Source: Sclerurus mexicanus (lineage: Eukaryota; Chordata; Aves; Passeriformes; Furnariidae). Taken from it: a stretch of 64,000 nucleotides of DNA. This document shows positions 35,590 through 46,400 of the stretch, piece by piece. Position 1 is the first letter of the stretch. Every line of letters starts with the position of its first letter. The notes beneath the pieces were generated by a model. It ran no database searches. It saw only the letters and a list, made by a program, of their open reading frames with translations, and was not told the origin of the DNA. The stretch spans positions 248,001 through 312,000 of the forward strand of contig VWZF01001867.1 in NCBI GenBank assembly GCA_013396755.1. The letters run 5' to 3'. The position numbers and the translations under genes are program-made.

Positions 35590-36889
35590 AAATGCCTTTT
35601 AATCGTTTAGTCTGCAGGAGAAACCCCTTCATTTTTAATTCCATCATTTGTATTTTAAATGCATAGAGAAATAGCTGCTCTCCCCTTTTCACTAGGGCAG
35701 GACTAATTTAATTTTCTCCTAAACTCTGGCACAGAGAATACTGCCACCTCTTCTTCCCTTACCTGACAAAAAACTCTGCCATTGTACATCAGATCTTTGG
35801 TCACTTTCCTCCAACAGGTTTCTGACATTGCTTTTCTTCCTTCCTTCCCTGCCAGATGTGACTTTGACACTTGGCTTTATGTACAATCTCATTCCCATTG
35901 CTTCACCCCTCTCTGCTATGCACAGAGAACAAAAGCACTCCAGGTCTCCAGGGGCAACTTGAAAACAACAGGACTGTGATTATCTTTACTTCCAAGCATA
36001 GAAGTTGCAGGGAATGGCAAAATCTTAAGTGTGTAGGGTTTGGGTTTTGGTTATCTCCAAAATAATGGGAGATGGCAGAATAAGGAAAAGGCACAAGTAC
36101 ACCAACATGCTTCCTGAAACAATGAACTCAGAGAGACAGAAGACTCAGAATAACAGCAAGTAAACCATCAGAACCATTTATAAGCATAAATATGTAAAAA
36201 CCCAAGGAGTTTCCACATACTAATATTGCAGAATTTAATTCTTATGTGTCACATGAAACAACCTGGTAGCAGACTCTGTGAGCCTGAAGACAGTAATGAG
36301 CTTGAGTTCAGTGACAGAAGGACAAAAAAAAAAATGATATTGCAATGTGCATCATGTTAATTGTTGTGGGAGGGACAGTGTTTAGCACAAGCTAATTCAA
36401 AGCCAGGCCCCTGGGAGCTAGGAAACTAGTTGCATTTGCTGGCCCAGCTGTGGCTGTCTAAGAGATTACTAAGCCCTGATGAGATGTGTGTGGCACTCAG
36501 ATTCAGCAGAACAGTCATTTGAGAAAAAATACCTCAATAATTGCCTCAATGCTTTGGTGGTTTTTAACTACATAGTTAAAAGATTCCCAAAACTATTTCC
36601 AGTAAAAACTGGTGGTATAATATGGTGGAATGAATACCTGAAATATTTTAAAAGTCAAGCTTAGATAGAGCCTGGAAAGTTCTACTTTACAGAGGTTCCA
36701 GGATTACAATACAATTCTCTGTACTTGAAAATTACCAATAACTGTGAGCTGTTTTTAAGCTGATGCATAATTGCATTTGGAAAAAAAACCCCTTGGCTTT
36801 AAAAATGGCAAGTCTTCAGCTCTTATGAAGAAACAATGATTCAAACTGATGCAGCATTGTCTATTTGAGTCAACAGATGTATCGACACT

Positions 36890-37500
36890 AAACAAAGGTA
36901 AGGGGTGAATTCTGATAAGTCAGAAACAACCATTCCTCAATTTAAAGAAGGAAAGGGGTTGACGTAGGAAGGTGAGAGTGGATAGAGTAGGACCTGTAGT
37001 AACAAAGATTAGGTAAAATTGGTAGAACAAGACTATGGCAGTAAGTCTGTTTAGGATAAAGCAAAGTTTAGAAACATAAATTGGGATAAATGTATGAGAT
37101 ACAACAAATGGGAAAAAAGACAAAGGGAAAATAAAAGAAAGTGTTGTTCAGAAGTCTGGGTGAGAAGGAACAGTAAACAGGTTTAAATTGTAATGAAAAT
37201 TACAAGGTTTTTGAGTAGAATGTTATAATTTCCAATTGTAAAACTGATGTGCTTGAAACTAAAGTTTGAAGTAAATAAAAATGCAGCAGAAAGATAAATG
37301 AAATTTTGGTAAATGTAGGCAGTACCTGAGACCATGAAAATAAGAGGAGTTGTCCTGAGTAACAGGAGATCTGAGAGCAGAGGTAACAGGCAGATGGGAG
37401 GAAGAGGAGCCGCAGAGAGACACAATTGATTTGAGAACTTCAGAGAAATTCTGTTTCAAAAATCTTAGTAAGATTATGGCTTCTGAGAACAATGTTTGCC
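36890..37500. repeat. Purine-rich, C-poor block
   Basis: The plus strand is strongly biased to A and G. In 36961-37140 I count about 131 purines in 180 bases and only about 13 C. The bias then weakens gradually towards 37480. It is not a simple repeat. A decayed retroelement with A-rich sequence or a polypurine tract with structural effects are possible. No open frame with a recognisable protein was found. Confidence 0.5.
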
Positions 37501-40018
37501 AGTTTTGTATTGATTTATAAAGTGCTTTCCTTTTTTTTTTCCCCCCCAAAGACTAAAATCTTTACAGAACTTGTAACGACAGCTCAAGGCCATTTTGCAA
37601 GACTCTTGCATTTTATTTTTGCTGACTCGAATGAGCTGTCATCAGAAGGCACAAGGAAGCACAGAGGCTCACAAACGGCGTGAGCAGAGCCGTGCCTGGA
37701 TGGGTGTCTGTACTGCCATCAGCTTCCACACGAACTGTCCAGCTGCGGGGGCACAGTGGCACACACCTGGGAGCAACGCTGGGACTCAGTGGTGAGGAAC
37801 TCAGACCCAACCTGTATTTCATCAACGTGATTAGAGAGGAGAAGGTCTTAGAAGTAGTCATGAAGAGCTCTAGGGAAGACAGTGACTTTAGTAAGGCATT
37901 ACACCAAAACATACTTTAGAAAGCTTCTATTTTACTGGTATACTTTTGCTGGTCTTTGCTGTAGCACAAAGATAGTTTGGTTTGTTTAAATATGACATAT
38001 TTTTTGTTATATTGTAAGAACTCTGTGGCAGTTCAGACTATCATGTAAGTAGCATGCAGCAGAGTTTAAATCAAGCATTTCTGGAAAAAGTTCGAGTTCT
38101 TCTAGCTCATATCCAAATGACAGTCATCCTCTCAGCTAAATGGAGCCATAAATAAGAAAAAGGGAAAAGAAGGGTTTTTACACTGAATAACAACTTCCTA
38201 TGTTAGCCTTAGTCTGTGTTAACCTTATAATAATCCTTAGTATGAGTGTTGTCACCTTTACTTCTTTTATTCAGAATTTTGTTATGTTGGTGTTCTTGCT
38301 AAATCCTTACCTCTCAGTGTCAGGGGTTCATCTGAGACCCTCAGATATTTTTGCCTATTTTAAACTCAGCTTTCAGAAATGCAGAAAAATCTGGAAAACA
38401 TAACTACCCTTGAGTTAAAAATAGTCTTGCCAGTCACAAAATGTGCTGATATCTCCCACATCTCCCAAAAGCTCCACAGATCCCATACAATCATGCCTTC
38501 ATCCTTCCTTCCCTGTCCCCAAACCCACTGACTCCTCGGTCATCCTTTCATCCCTGCTTCAGCTGCTGAACCCAGCCTTCCAAAACCCTCTTTTTGACTT
38601 CAGGACTCCCTGCTAGACTCTCCTCTGCGACCTTTATGCAATGTTTACCGAGCTTTTTTTATTTTCTTTTTGTCTCAGTCTGGTCCTATTCTGGCAGCTC
38701 CCACAAGATAAATACAATTTTATTTAATATAGAAATAGAGCAGTAAAAGCTACTTTTGGCTCTAATATTTATTGAAGCATCAAGCTGGTCCACATCCAGT
38801 TGTCTACCAAGAGATTTAATGTGTAGTCAGCTATGGGGATCTATTTCACACATAACTGTTTGACACTGACTTCCCTCTGTAAACAAGTCTTGCTTAGACA
38901 AACATTTCTTTACCTTATGAGCATGTATAGGCACCAGTTGACTCTCATATTAATAGCACAGCATGTAAGATCTTCAGGTGAAAGCTATTTATACAAAAGA
39001 CAGCACTGTGTTTTGGTATCCACACTCAGCATGGCTACAACTAAAACAACTGTAGGACCCAAACACTGCTAGATTTGTGGTAAGAATATGAAATAATTGT
39101 CCTGGCCATAAAACTTTGCTTTTCTCTTTGAAAGATCCAGGACTAAACAGCTTCTATAATTTTCATGTAAAATGTGTAATACTACATAATCTGTAGTTGG
39201 CTCAGTTTACCAGGAGCATTGCAAAATAATCTTTGGGGCTTTGAACTTTGACGTTCACTCTTTTTTTGGCTTAGATTTAATCTTGTGTGATCTTTCATAT
39301 GTAAAGTAACTTCTTCACTGGTAAACAATCACTCTTCTAGAAATGATAAAAGTGCTTCAAAGCAATTCTCAAATGCAGAGACTGTTGCTGCCAACCAGAA
39401 AGGCTAGATGACAGCCTGCTAGAGGTATGTATTTATTGCAAACATTTGCACCTCTGGCTTCACTGAATTCACTTGTAATATACAAAATATTTAACTCTTA
39501 ATCAGTTATAGACTTGGCATTGGCTCTCCAAGCACTGCTTTCATAACTTACGTTTGTCTGTGTGGAAATAATACCACAAGAAATAGGTACTAGAAGTTGT
39601 GAGAGAGAATAGGAAATAACTAATTAGCATATTCAACATACCATTTTAAAATGCCTGAAAATTGAAGAATTAAAAATTGGAAACTTTAACTATAAGCCTA
39701 ACTTCAAAGTAATCAATATACTCTGCAAAGCACTCATTGAATATGTCTATCCGGTAATGATTGGTACAAAGAGCCTCATTAATAGGTAGTCATGTTGTAA
39801 GTTTATTAGTATTCATTATGTGAATGGTCAACTATTTGAAAATGTCTTTGTACAATTTAAAATGTAATTTACATTGTTTGTATAGTGTAAAAATATACCA
39901 CGTAGCATCAAATAGGAAATACTGAAGAAATTCCCACCTTGGGATAGGAATAAGTGCAGTCATTTAGTTTCCACTGTACCTCCAATGCTGGGGCTCAAGG
40001 ATTCTTTCAGAATACAAA

Positions 40019-40465
40019 TCACAGAATGGCTGAGGTTGGAAGGAACTTCTGAAGGTCAACTGGTCCAACCTGCCTGCTCAGGCAGGGCTTCCTGGAGCTG
40101 GTGGTGGGCACATTTGACTCAAGCCTGGCTCCATCTTCTTTGCACCCTCCCTTCAGGTATTGATATACATCGATCAGATCCTCTCTGAGCCTTCTCTTCT
40201 CCAGGCTGACCACTTCCAGCTCTCTCAGCCTTTCCTCATAGGAGAGATGCTCCAGTTCCTTCATCATCTTCATCACCCTCTGTTGGACTCTCTCCAGTAT
40301 GTCCATGCCTCTCTTGTACTGAGGAGCCCATATTTGGACACAGCACTCCAGGTGCTGAGTAGAGGAGAGAGATCACCCCCCTTGACCTGCTGGCAGTGCT
40401 TTGTCCATTGCAGCCCAGGATACCATTCACTGTCTTTGCTGCAAGGGCACACTGCTGGCTCATGT
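40019..40465 (-). mobile_element. CR1 LINE 3' fragment, minus orientation, relatively young
   Basis: The minus strand still carries the ORF2 C-terminus in two frames. From 40463 down it reads MSQQCALAAKTVNGILGCN, then ASRSRGVISLLYSAPGVLCP. From 40306 down it reads MDILERVQQRVMKMMKELEH, then LSYEERLRELEVVSLEKRRL and REDLIDVYQYLKGG. The frame changes near 40300, so one frameshift breaks an otherwise well preserved segment. The 3' end is at the left edge (reverse complement of CCTTCCAACCTCAGCCATTC). It faces away from the copy at 41026. Confidence 0.95.
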
Positions 40466-41025
40466 ATGACGAGGGTCAGAGCTGAGCTCTCACTACAGAC
40501 TGACTTTGGTCCTATTATTGTATTAATGTTACTTACTGACACCTCTCCTGTGGTGTTTACTCAGGCTGCAGTAAATTGTCTCCTTTTTTATTCTTTAAGG
40601 GTGTCTAGCCAATGGATGTCAGCAAACAAGGCATGAAAATGTGACTGGAGTATAACTGATATTTGCTTAATTTTGAAGAGGATCTGAACTGAGCTCTAAG
40701 ACATCAACTATCCCATGTGTCACAGGGAGTTTTCATCCAGGAATCAATGGCATTACCAGTATGTCAGTGTTAGATACTTCAGTGCTCACTGAAGCAAGGG
40801 AGAAAAGATAATTTCAAGAAAAGCTATTGGGAGGAAGAGGTCAATTTCATTACATGAATGGGAGCATTTATGAGAGTGCTACCATGTAATCATATAGATA
40901 AATTTAGCTTATTCAGGTAAGAGACAAGCCCTGTGTGCCCAGCATAGTCTGTAAGTATATCTGAGCTGAAATAAAGAGGGATAACGCAGAAAGTGTATGG
41001 TCTTACACATAGCTCGTGTTTTCAA

Positions 41026-41574
41026 AATGTGCAGCCCAGAGGTCCAGCTGTACATTGGGCTGCATCACAATTAGTGTGACCAGCAGGCTGAGTGAGGGGG
41101 GGGATTCTGCGCTCTACTCCGCTCACGTGAGACCCTGCCTGGGATACTGTGAACAGCTCTGGGGCCCCCAAATAAGAACTTGGACTGTTGGAGTGAGTCC
41201 ATAGGAAGCCACAAAAATGATCAGAGAGCTGAAGCATTTCTCCTGTGAAGAAAGGCTGAGAGAGCTGGCGTCGTTCAGCCTGGAGCAGAGAAGGCTCTGG
41301 GGAGACTTTATAGCACCTTCCAGTACCTAAAGGGAGCCTATAAGAAAACTGGAGAGGGACTTTTTACAAACATGTGCAGTCATAGGGTGGTGGGCTGCTG
41401 GAACGCGTTGCCCAGACAAGTTGTGGATGCTCCATCCCTGGAAGTGTTCAAGGCCAGGTTTGATGGGGCTTTGAGCAACCTGGTCCTGTGAAGGTGTCCC
41501 TGCCCATGGCAGGGGAGCTGGAACTAGGTGATCTTTAAGGTCCCTTTGAACCCAAACCATTCTCTGATTTTGTC
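41026..41574 (+). mobile_element. CR1 LINE 3' fragment, plus orientation
   Basis: It covers the end of ORF2 and the 3' UTR: ACTCCGCTCACGTGAGACCC (the YSAxVRPxLxY segment), GAAAGGCTGAGAGAGCTGG, CCTGGAGCAGAGAAGGCTCT, GGTGTCCCTGCCCATGGCA and AGGTCCCTTTGAACCCAAAC then CATTCTCTGA. Stops and indels disable it. With the minus-strand copy about 560 bases to the left it forms an inverted pair with the 5' ends facing each other. Confidence 0.93.
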
Positions 41575-41643
41575 ATTTCTCTGTGCAACATCTCATTTCT
41601 TTTCCAGCCCAGTCATTGTGTTATCCACTGATGATGCAAGGAC

Positions 41644-41790
41644 TGTTGTATTTCTTTTTTGGGTTGGGATGGATTTTTTTAGGGGTTGGGTGGAGGTTTT
41701 TTGTATTTTGCAGGTTTTTTTTGGTTTGGTTTGGTTTTGTTTCTTTTTTTTGGGGGGGGAGGGGTTGTTGTTTTTAGTGAGGGTTTTTTT
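41644..41790. repeat. G/T-only low-complexity tract
   Basis: In 41641-41760, about 107 of 120 bases are G or T. Runs of G3 to G8 alternate with T runs, and TTTGG is repeated near 41720-41735. The G runs make a G-quadruplex on the plus strand possible. It lies about 0.9 kb left of the start of the CpG island. The long frames crossing it are artefacts of composition. Confidence 0.8.
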
Positions 41791-42790
41791 CCATGAAAAT
41801 TATACAACTATATTCAGGAGAAGAATACACCTATATTCAGGAAAATGCATTTTCTTCCCTGTAACCAATTGCTCTAGCTTTCGCTATGGGCAGAAATAGG
41901 TTTTATATAAGTTTCTTTCTAGCTCTGAGCTCATCCTATTTATGCTAATTTAAGTTCATGCACATCCAGAGAAAGGGAAACGGGATCTCAAAAAGAAAAG
42001 ATGCTATATGTGATTACTTGCCACTTGGCCAACCTTCTTTCTTTGGGAAGGAGTTGCCTCTCGGTCACTAACAGCCCCTAAGCTATGATTAGTTTTCCTG
42101 TAAATCCACTGGGGTCCTCAGGGAGTGCTGCGTACAAGATAACTGTTCAGACATGCCTGGAGTTTACAATATTGAAATCTTTGTTTATGGCAAGCAGAAG
42201 TAAGATCACACGATCTGTATTCGCTCATTTGGTCTTTTCTGTGAACTGAATAGCCTTTTTGTACCTTGTTTTCTTATAGGACCAAACTTTACATATAAAT
42301 CCTCAGGATGCACAGATAAAGTTGCAGTGTCTACGTAGTATTTATCAACTTTCAGAAAATGAAAAGCTAAACAGTAAAACCAACGTGAGCTATATTGTAA
42401 TCAATTGTAGTGTCCCTAAAAAGATCTGGAAAATCAGTTTTAATGCTTCCGGGGCACTAAAATGTCATAAAATTCATTAAAGGAACAACCTTATGTTAGC
42501 TTTTGGTATCGCTGCTCTGCTCAAATACTGAAGTGACAAAACAAACAGCTGTATTGCTTTCTAAAAATCAATGTACAACACATTGCGTTTCTATTGGCAG
42601 ATTTTATTTAAAAATAGATATTACAAATAAACACGGACGCTTTAAGATGCCTCGGGGAGAGATTAAACTTGTAGGTATCCAAAGCTCAGTCCTACAGGCG
42701 CACCGAGGCATTGGCAGTGTTGGGGGCAGACGGTGGGAGGCCGGTGAGCCGGCGGGGCAGGGCTCTGCTCCGCACAGCTGTGTAAAGCCT

Positions 42791-42823
42791 GCCCGCAGCA
42801 GCTGCCCGCAGCAGCTGCCCGCA
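42791..42823. repeat. 13-bp tandem repeat, 2.5 units
   Basis: GCCCGCAGCAGCT at 42791-42803 and 42804-42816, then a partial GCCCGCA to 42823. It lies inside the left part of the CpG island. Confidence 0.9.
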
Positions 42824-43040
42824 CCACCGACACCACCATTTACAGCCCGGACTTCGCCGCGCCCGTGGTTTGCCACACCGGGTTTTTTTAAGCCCTTTCG
42901 CATTAAAACCAGCGGATGGGCGCATCTGCCGCGGCTTTGCGGTTGGTTGTTCCGCCGGGTTCCGCACCCCGCTCCAGCTGCGGCCGCGGCGGGCGGCAGG
43001 GGGCGCGGTGCGCGCGGCCGGGGCAGCGCGGGGGCGGCGC

Positions 43041-43417
43041 NNNNNNNNNNNNNNNNNNNNNNNNNNNNNNNNNNNNNNNNNNNNNNNNNNNNNNNNNNNN
43101 NNNNNNNNNNNNNNNNNNNNNNNNNNNNNNNNNNNNNNNNNNNNNNNNNNNNNNNNNNNNNNNNNNNNNNNNNNNNNNNNNNNNNNNNNNNNNNNNNNNN
43201 NNNNNNNNNNNNNNNNNNNNNNNNNNNNNNNNNNNNNNNNNNNNNNNNNNNNNNNNNNNNNNNNNNNNNNNNNNNNNNNNNNNNNNNNNNNNNNNNNNNN
43301 NNNNNNNNNNNNNNNNNNNNNNNNNNNNNNNNNNNNNNNNNNNNNNNNNNNNNNNNNNNNNNNNNNNNNNNNNNNNNNNNNNNNNNNNNNNNNNNNNNNN
43401 NNNNNNNNNNNNNNNNN
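43041..43417. other. Assembly gap (377 N)
   Basis: A run of 377 unknown bases with very GC-rich sequence on both edges. Gaps at such places are typical of short-read bird assemblies, which lose GC-rich promoters and first exons. The true gap length may differ. Confidence 1.
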
Positions 43418-46400
43418 GGGCTGCGGGTCGTGCCCTGGGCTGCCCCGGCCCGACCCTCGGCTGTGCCGGCCGGGGAGGGGCCCCTGCCCGCCCTCGGCCC
43501 CGGCACACGGCCCCGGCCCTGGGCGGCAGCAGCGCAGCCCCGCCGGGACCGCGGGTGTGCTGGGAAGCAGAAAACTTGTGTATGTCAGGGTGCGAGGTGT
43601 GCTGTCGAGTGTGTCACCCGGGATGAGCCAGCCTTCGTGGCAGCAGGGTGGCAGCACCCTTCCCGCTGCGGTGGCGTGGCGGGGCGCTGTGCGGAGGGTG
43701 CGCCCAGGTCCTGCTCCCTCGAAGCGTTCCGCTCTGGCGTGTCCGTAGGAGTCAGTAACCAATGCCTGCTGCAAGAAGGGAAACGTTAGAAGGAACCTTT
43801 GGGCTCTTTCTTTGGTGATTTTATTTACGGTACATTAAGTAAAGTCTAGGTGGACCTGCGCTCTCATACAGAGGAAGCCAAAAGGTGAAGGTGTCTTGTC
43901 AAAAAACCTACCGCGCTAGGCAGTCTGACATCAAATACAGTGTCAGATTCTGCCGTTCTCTTAAGGGCCAAGCAGTAGTAGTTTTGCAATTAGAAGTACT
44001 AAACTATACCTCAAAGGCCACTAAATTCGGGATATACTGAGTTTGTTGATAAGCATGCCAGAAAACCAGAACTGTGTTTTTCCCATGAAGCTAACACTTC
44101 AATACCAAGGTAATGTCAAAATCTGTTGTGATTTCTGTATAATATGGAAAATCTCCTTCATGTATGCAGTCAAAGTGGTGAGGTATTGGCAGAATTATTG
44201 CCTTTCAATTGCCCTGTTGATCTCATCTTCTATTGTCAAGCTCAAATCAGATGGTATGGAAAGGCTTGTCTCTGTAGCTGCTACATCCACATCAAGACTG
44301 ATGGCTGATTATTTAATAGCAGCTATGTCAGTGAGTAGAGAACATTTTTGTCTAAACATAATGGTCTAATTTTATCTTCCATGTAAGAACATCTGAGTTC
44401 TTGTAGATATTTTCATTTTCCAAAGCCTGATTACAAGCCCAGTCTTTATTCCTTAGACACGTACCTTGGTACTAGGGAGTGTGCAGAACTGATCTGTGTC
44501 TTCTCTCTACTTGCTGTGAATCTTTTTCAAAGTGTATGTGATGCCAACCTGTAGCCTTGAATAAGTTCCTGGAGATCAGGTGTCAACATTTTCTGGGGAA
44601 AAGAGTTTTAGTACCAGGCACATTCCCAACGTCTATATACATAGCACAGTAGGTGAAGTGCTAAATGGCTGTAAAACCTAAAACAACTGTTTTTCTCTCT
44701 TGCCCTTTTAGCACCATGGTGATAGTTGTAGGCACAGGTGAAGGGCCGTTGCCAAAACTCGGGGATGTTTACAAATGATGGGCTTTTCCTTTGTGGCTCT
44801 GAATATACTAGTTAAAAAACAAGGGATTGGAATAACAGTGGAGGTGAGAAAGTCAGAGGATGCCATCAGGGAATAATTGGTTCAGCTGCAGTATTTATTG
44901 TTGGACAGTTTACATAAGGCTGGGGTGGAGAACCCTTCTCTGGTGGGACAGATTAGATGAGACAGGTTAAGATGTTTGATGTCTGTGTTAACAGACCAGA
45001 TAAATAGGTTTTGGATTTGGAGCTGTTTGAAGGTGGGATTTGTAGTCAGTGTTCTGATTAAGGAAGGGATGACGAGGGTTGCTTTGCATCAAGCGTTTCT
45101 CTCCTTCATTGCTCTCAGACATATGCTCAGACAGTCCCGGCTTCAAATTCTCCTCAGCCAGACTGATTATGTCATTTGTGAATATGGAAAGTTTTGGTAA
45201 TTAAGCTCCGCACTTAGCACGCTGTTTAGAAAATTGAATGCCTTTGTCACAATGTTACCTTATTTGATTCATTATGCAGATCTGTTGTGGTCTCTGAAGG
45301 TCTCAAGGGTACCCTCTTAAGTTTCAGTACCTTGTTGTCTTTAATACGGTAAACTCCTCACGGATGAGTTGTTGGTTTGTGTTGGTGTTGGTGCACAGAG
45401 CCCCAGCACAGAAGCCGTCAGACATCCATGAAGGGACACTTTAGGGCTGGTAAGGCTGTACCTCTGTCACTTCTCACAAATACATAAAACTTGACAAGTA
45501 TTTCAGATGAGGAATAAATGATGGTTTTGAGGGTTTTGTTGGTTGCTTTTGTCTTGGTTGGTTGGTTGTTTTTAATTGTTTTATCAGGATTTCATGAACT
45601 TAAATTAGTTTGAATGCTGAAATGAATGTGTAGAAATTTTAATTAAAACAAAAAACCCCAAACCAACACTTAAGCTGCATTCCTGTTGGCATTGATGATT
45701 TTTGTCTGATACACGGTGCGTGTTCTTCACAATGAGCAGTTCCCTTTTAAACTTAGGAAGCTTTGACAAATAGGAATTTAAGAGTTATATGAAGAGGTAA
45801 CACTAACCCGGGAGAATGTAAGCAAAATCAGTGTAACTTGAGAAGGGATTCAATTTCTTCATTGCCTGCAAAGTTTACTTCCCAGTAGAATATGAGGATC
45901 GTTCTTTCATAGATGCTAGGGAGGCTCTTTTAAGATAAGTCCTAGAATATTGTGCCGTAGGGCAAAGATCTGTTGTTATTTTTGGCTGCTGCAGTGGGTA
46001 TTGGTTTTAACTCATATCTTAATTGATCTTCCTATTTTATTAGTTGTTCAAAATGAAGTTACTCATCATAAAATAACATTTAAGTAATAAATAGCACCAG
46101 CTCAAATACTAGTCTGCTAGTAGGTGAATATGCTGAGGATATCCCACCTTCACAATCCCAGAATCAGATCAGGCAGATACTTTTTTTGCGAGTATGATGG
46201 TGAACAAAAGTTCGGCTGTTGCTGCTTAGTGAGAATTAGCGGTATCTCCTCCCTCCGGTGCAGGGAGGACAGGAGGGCTGATGCCTGAGTGCTGCTGCTG
46301 TTCGGAATTGCCTGCCTGTAAGCAGCCATTACAGTGCTTGACACTATGGAAGCTGATTTCACGACCCTTTCTACTGGACGTTCTGCAAAGGCTGTTTTTC

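Larger units (their letters stand above)
28761..40018. other. Long non-coding stretch, no gene recognised
   Basis: No supported gene. It contains a (TC)n run, two short tandem duplications, perfect palindromes near 31.8-32.0 kb, AT microsatellites near 33.45 kb, a CR1 tail at 35.2 kb, a poly(A)-rich stretch near 35.52 kb and a purine-rich block at 36.9-37.5 kb, each listed separately. The open frames are short and do not resemble known proteins. Confidence 0.5.
42690..43770. promoter_or_regulatory. CpG island with internal assembly gap, likely promoter
   Basis: GC- and CpG-rich DNA on both sides of a run of Ns, in contrast to AT-rich surroundings. A GC box GGGGCGG is at 43031-43037, right at the gap edge. 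This is the strongest promoter candidate in the window. Base skew to the right suggests transcription to the right. The gap probably hides the most GC-rich core and perhaps exon 1 (inference). No coding start can be assigned, and the long frames spanning the island exist only because Ns interrupt no frame. Confidence 0.75.

Noticed and set aside
40160..40636. 158-codon plus-strand frame
   Set aside because: It is the antisense shadow of the minus-strand CR1 ORF2 end.
41528..41899. 123-codon frame rich in Phe, Gly and Val
   Set aside because: It is produced by the G/T-only tract and starts inside a CR1 tail.
42503..43789. Very long open frames (200-428 codons) across the CpG island on both strands
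   Set aside because: They span 377 Ns, which cannot contain stops, and occur on both strands in several frames at once. They show no known domain.
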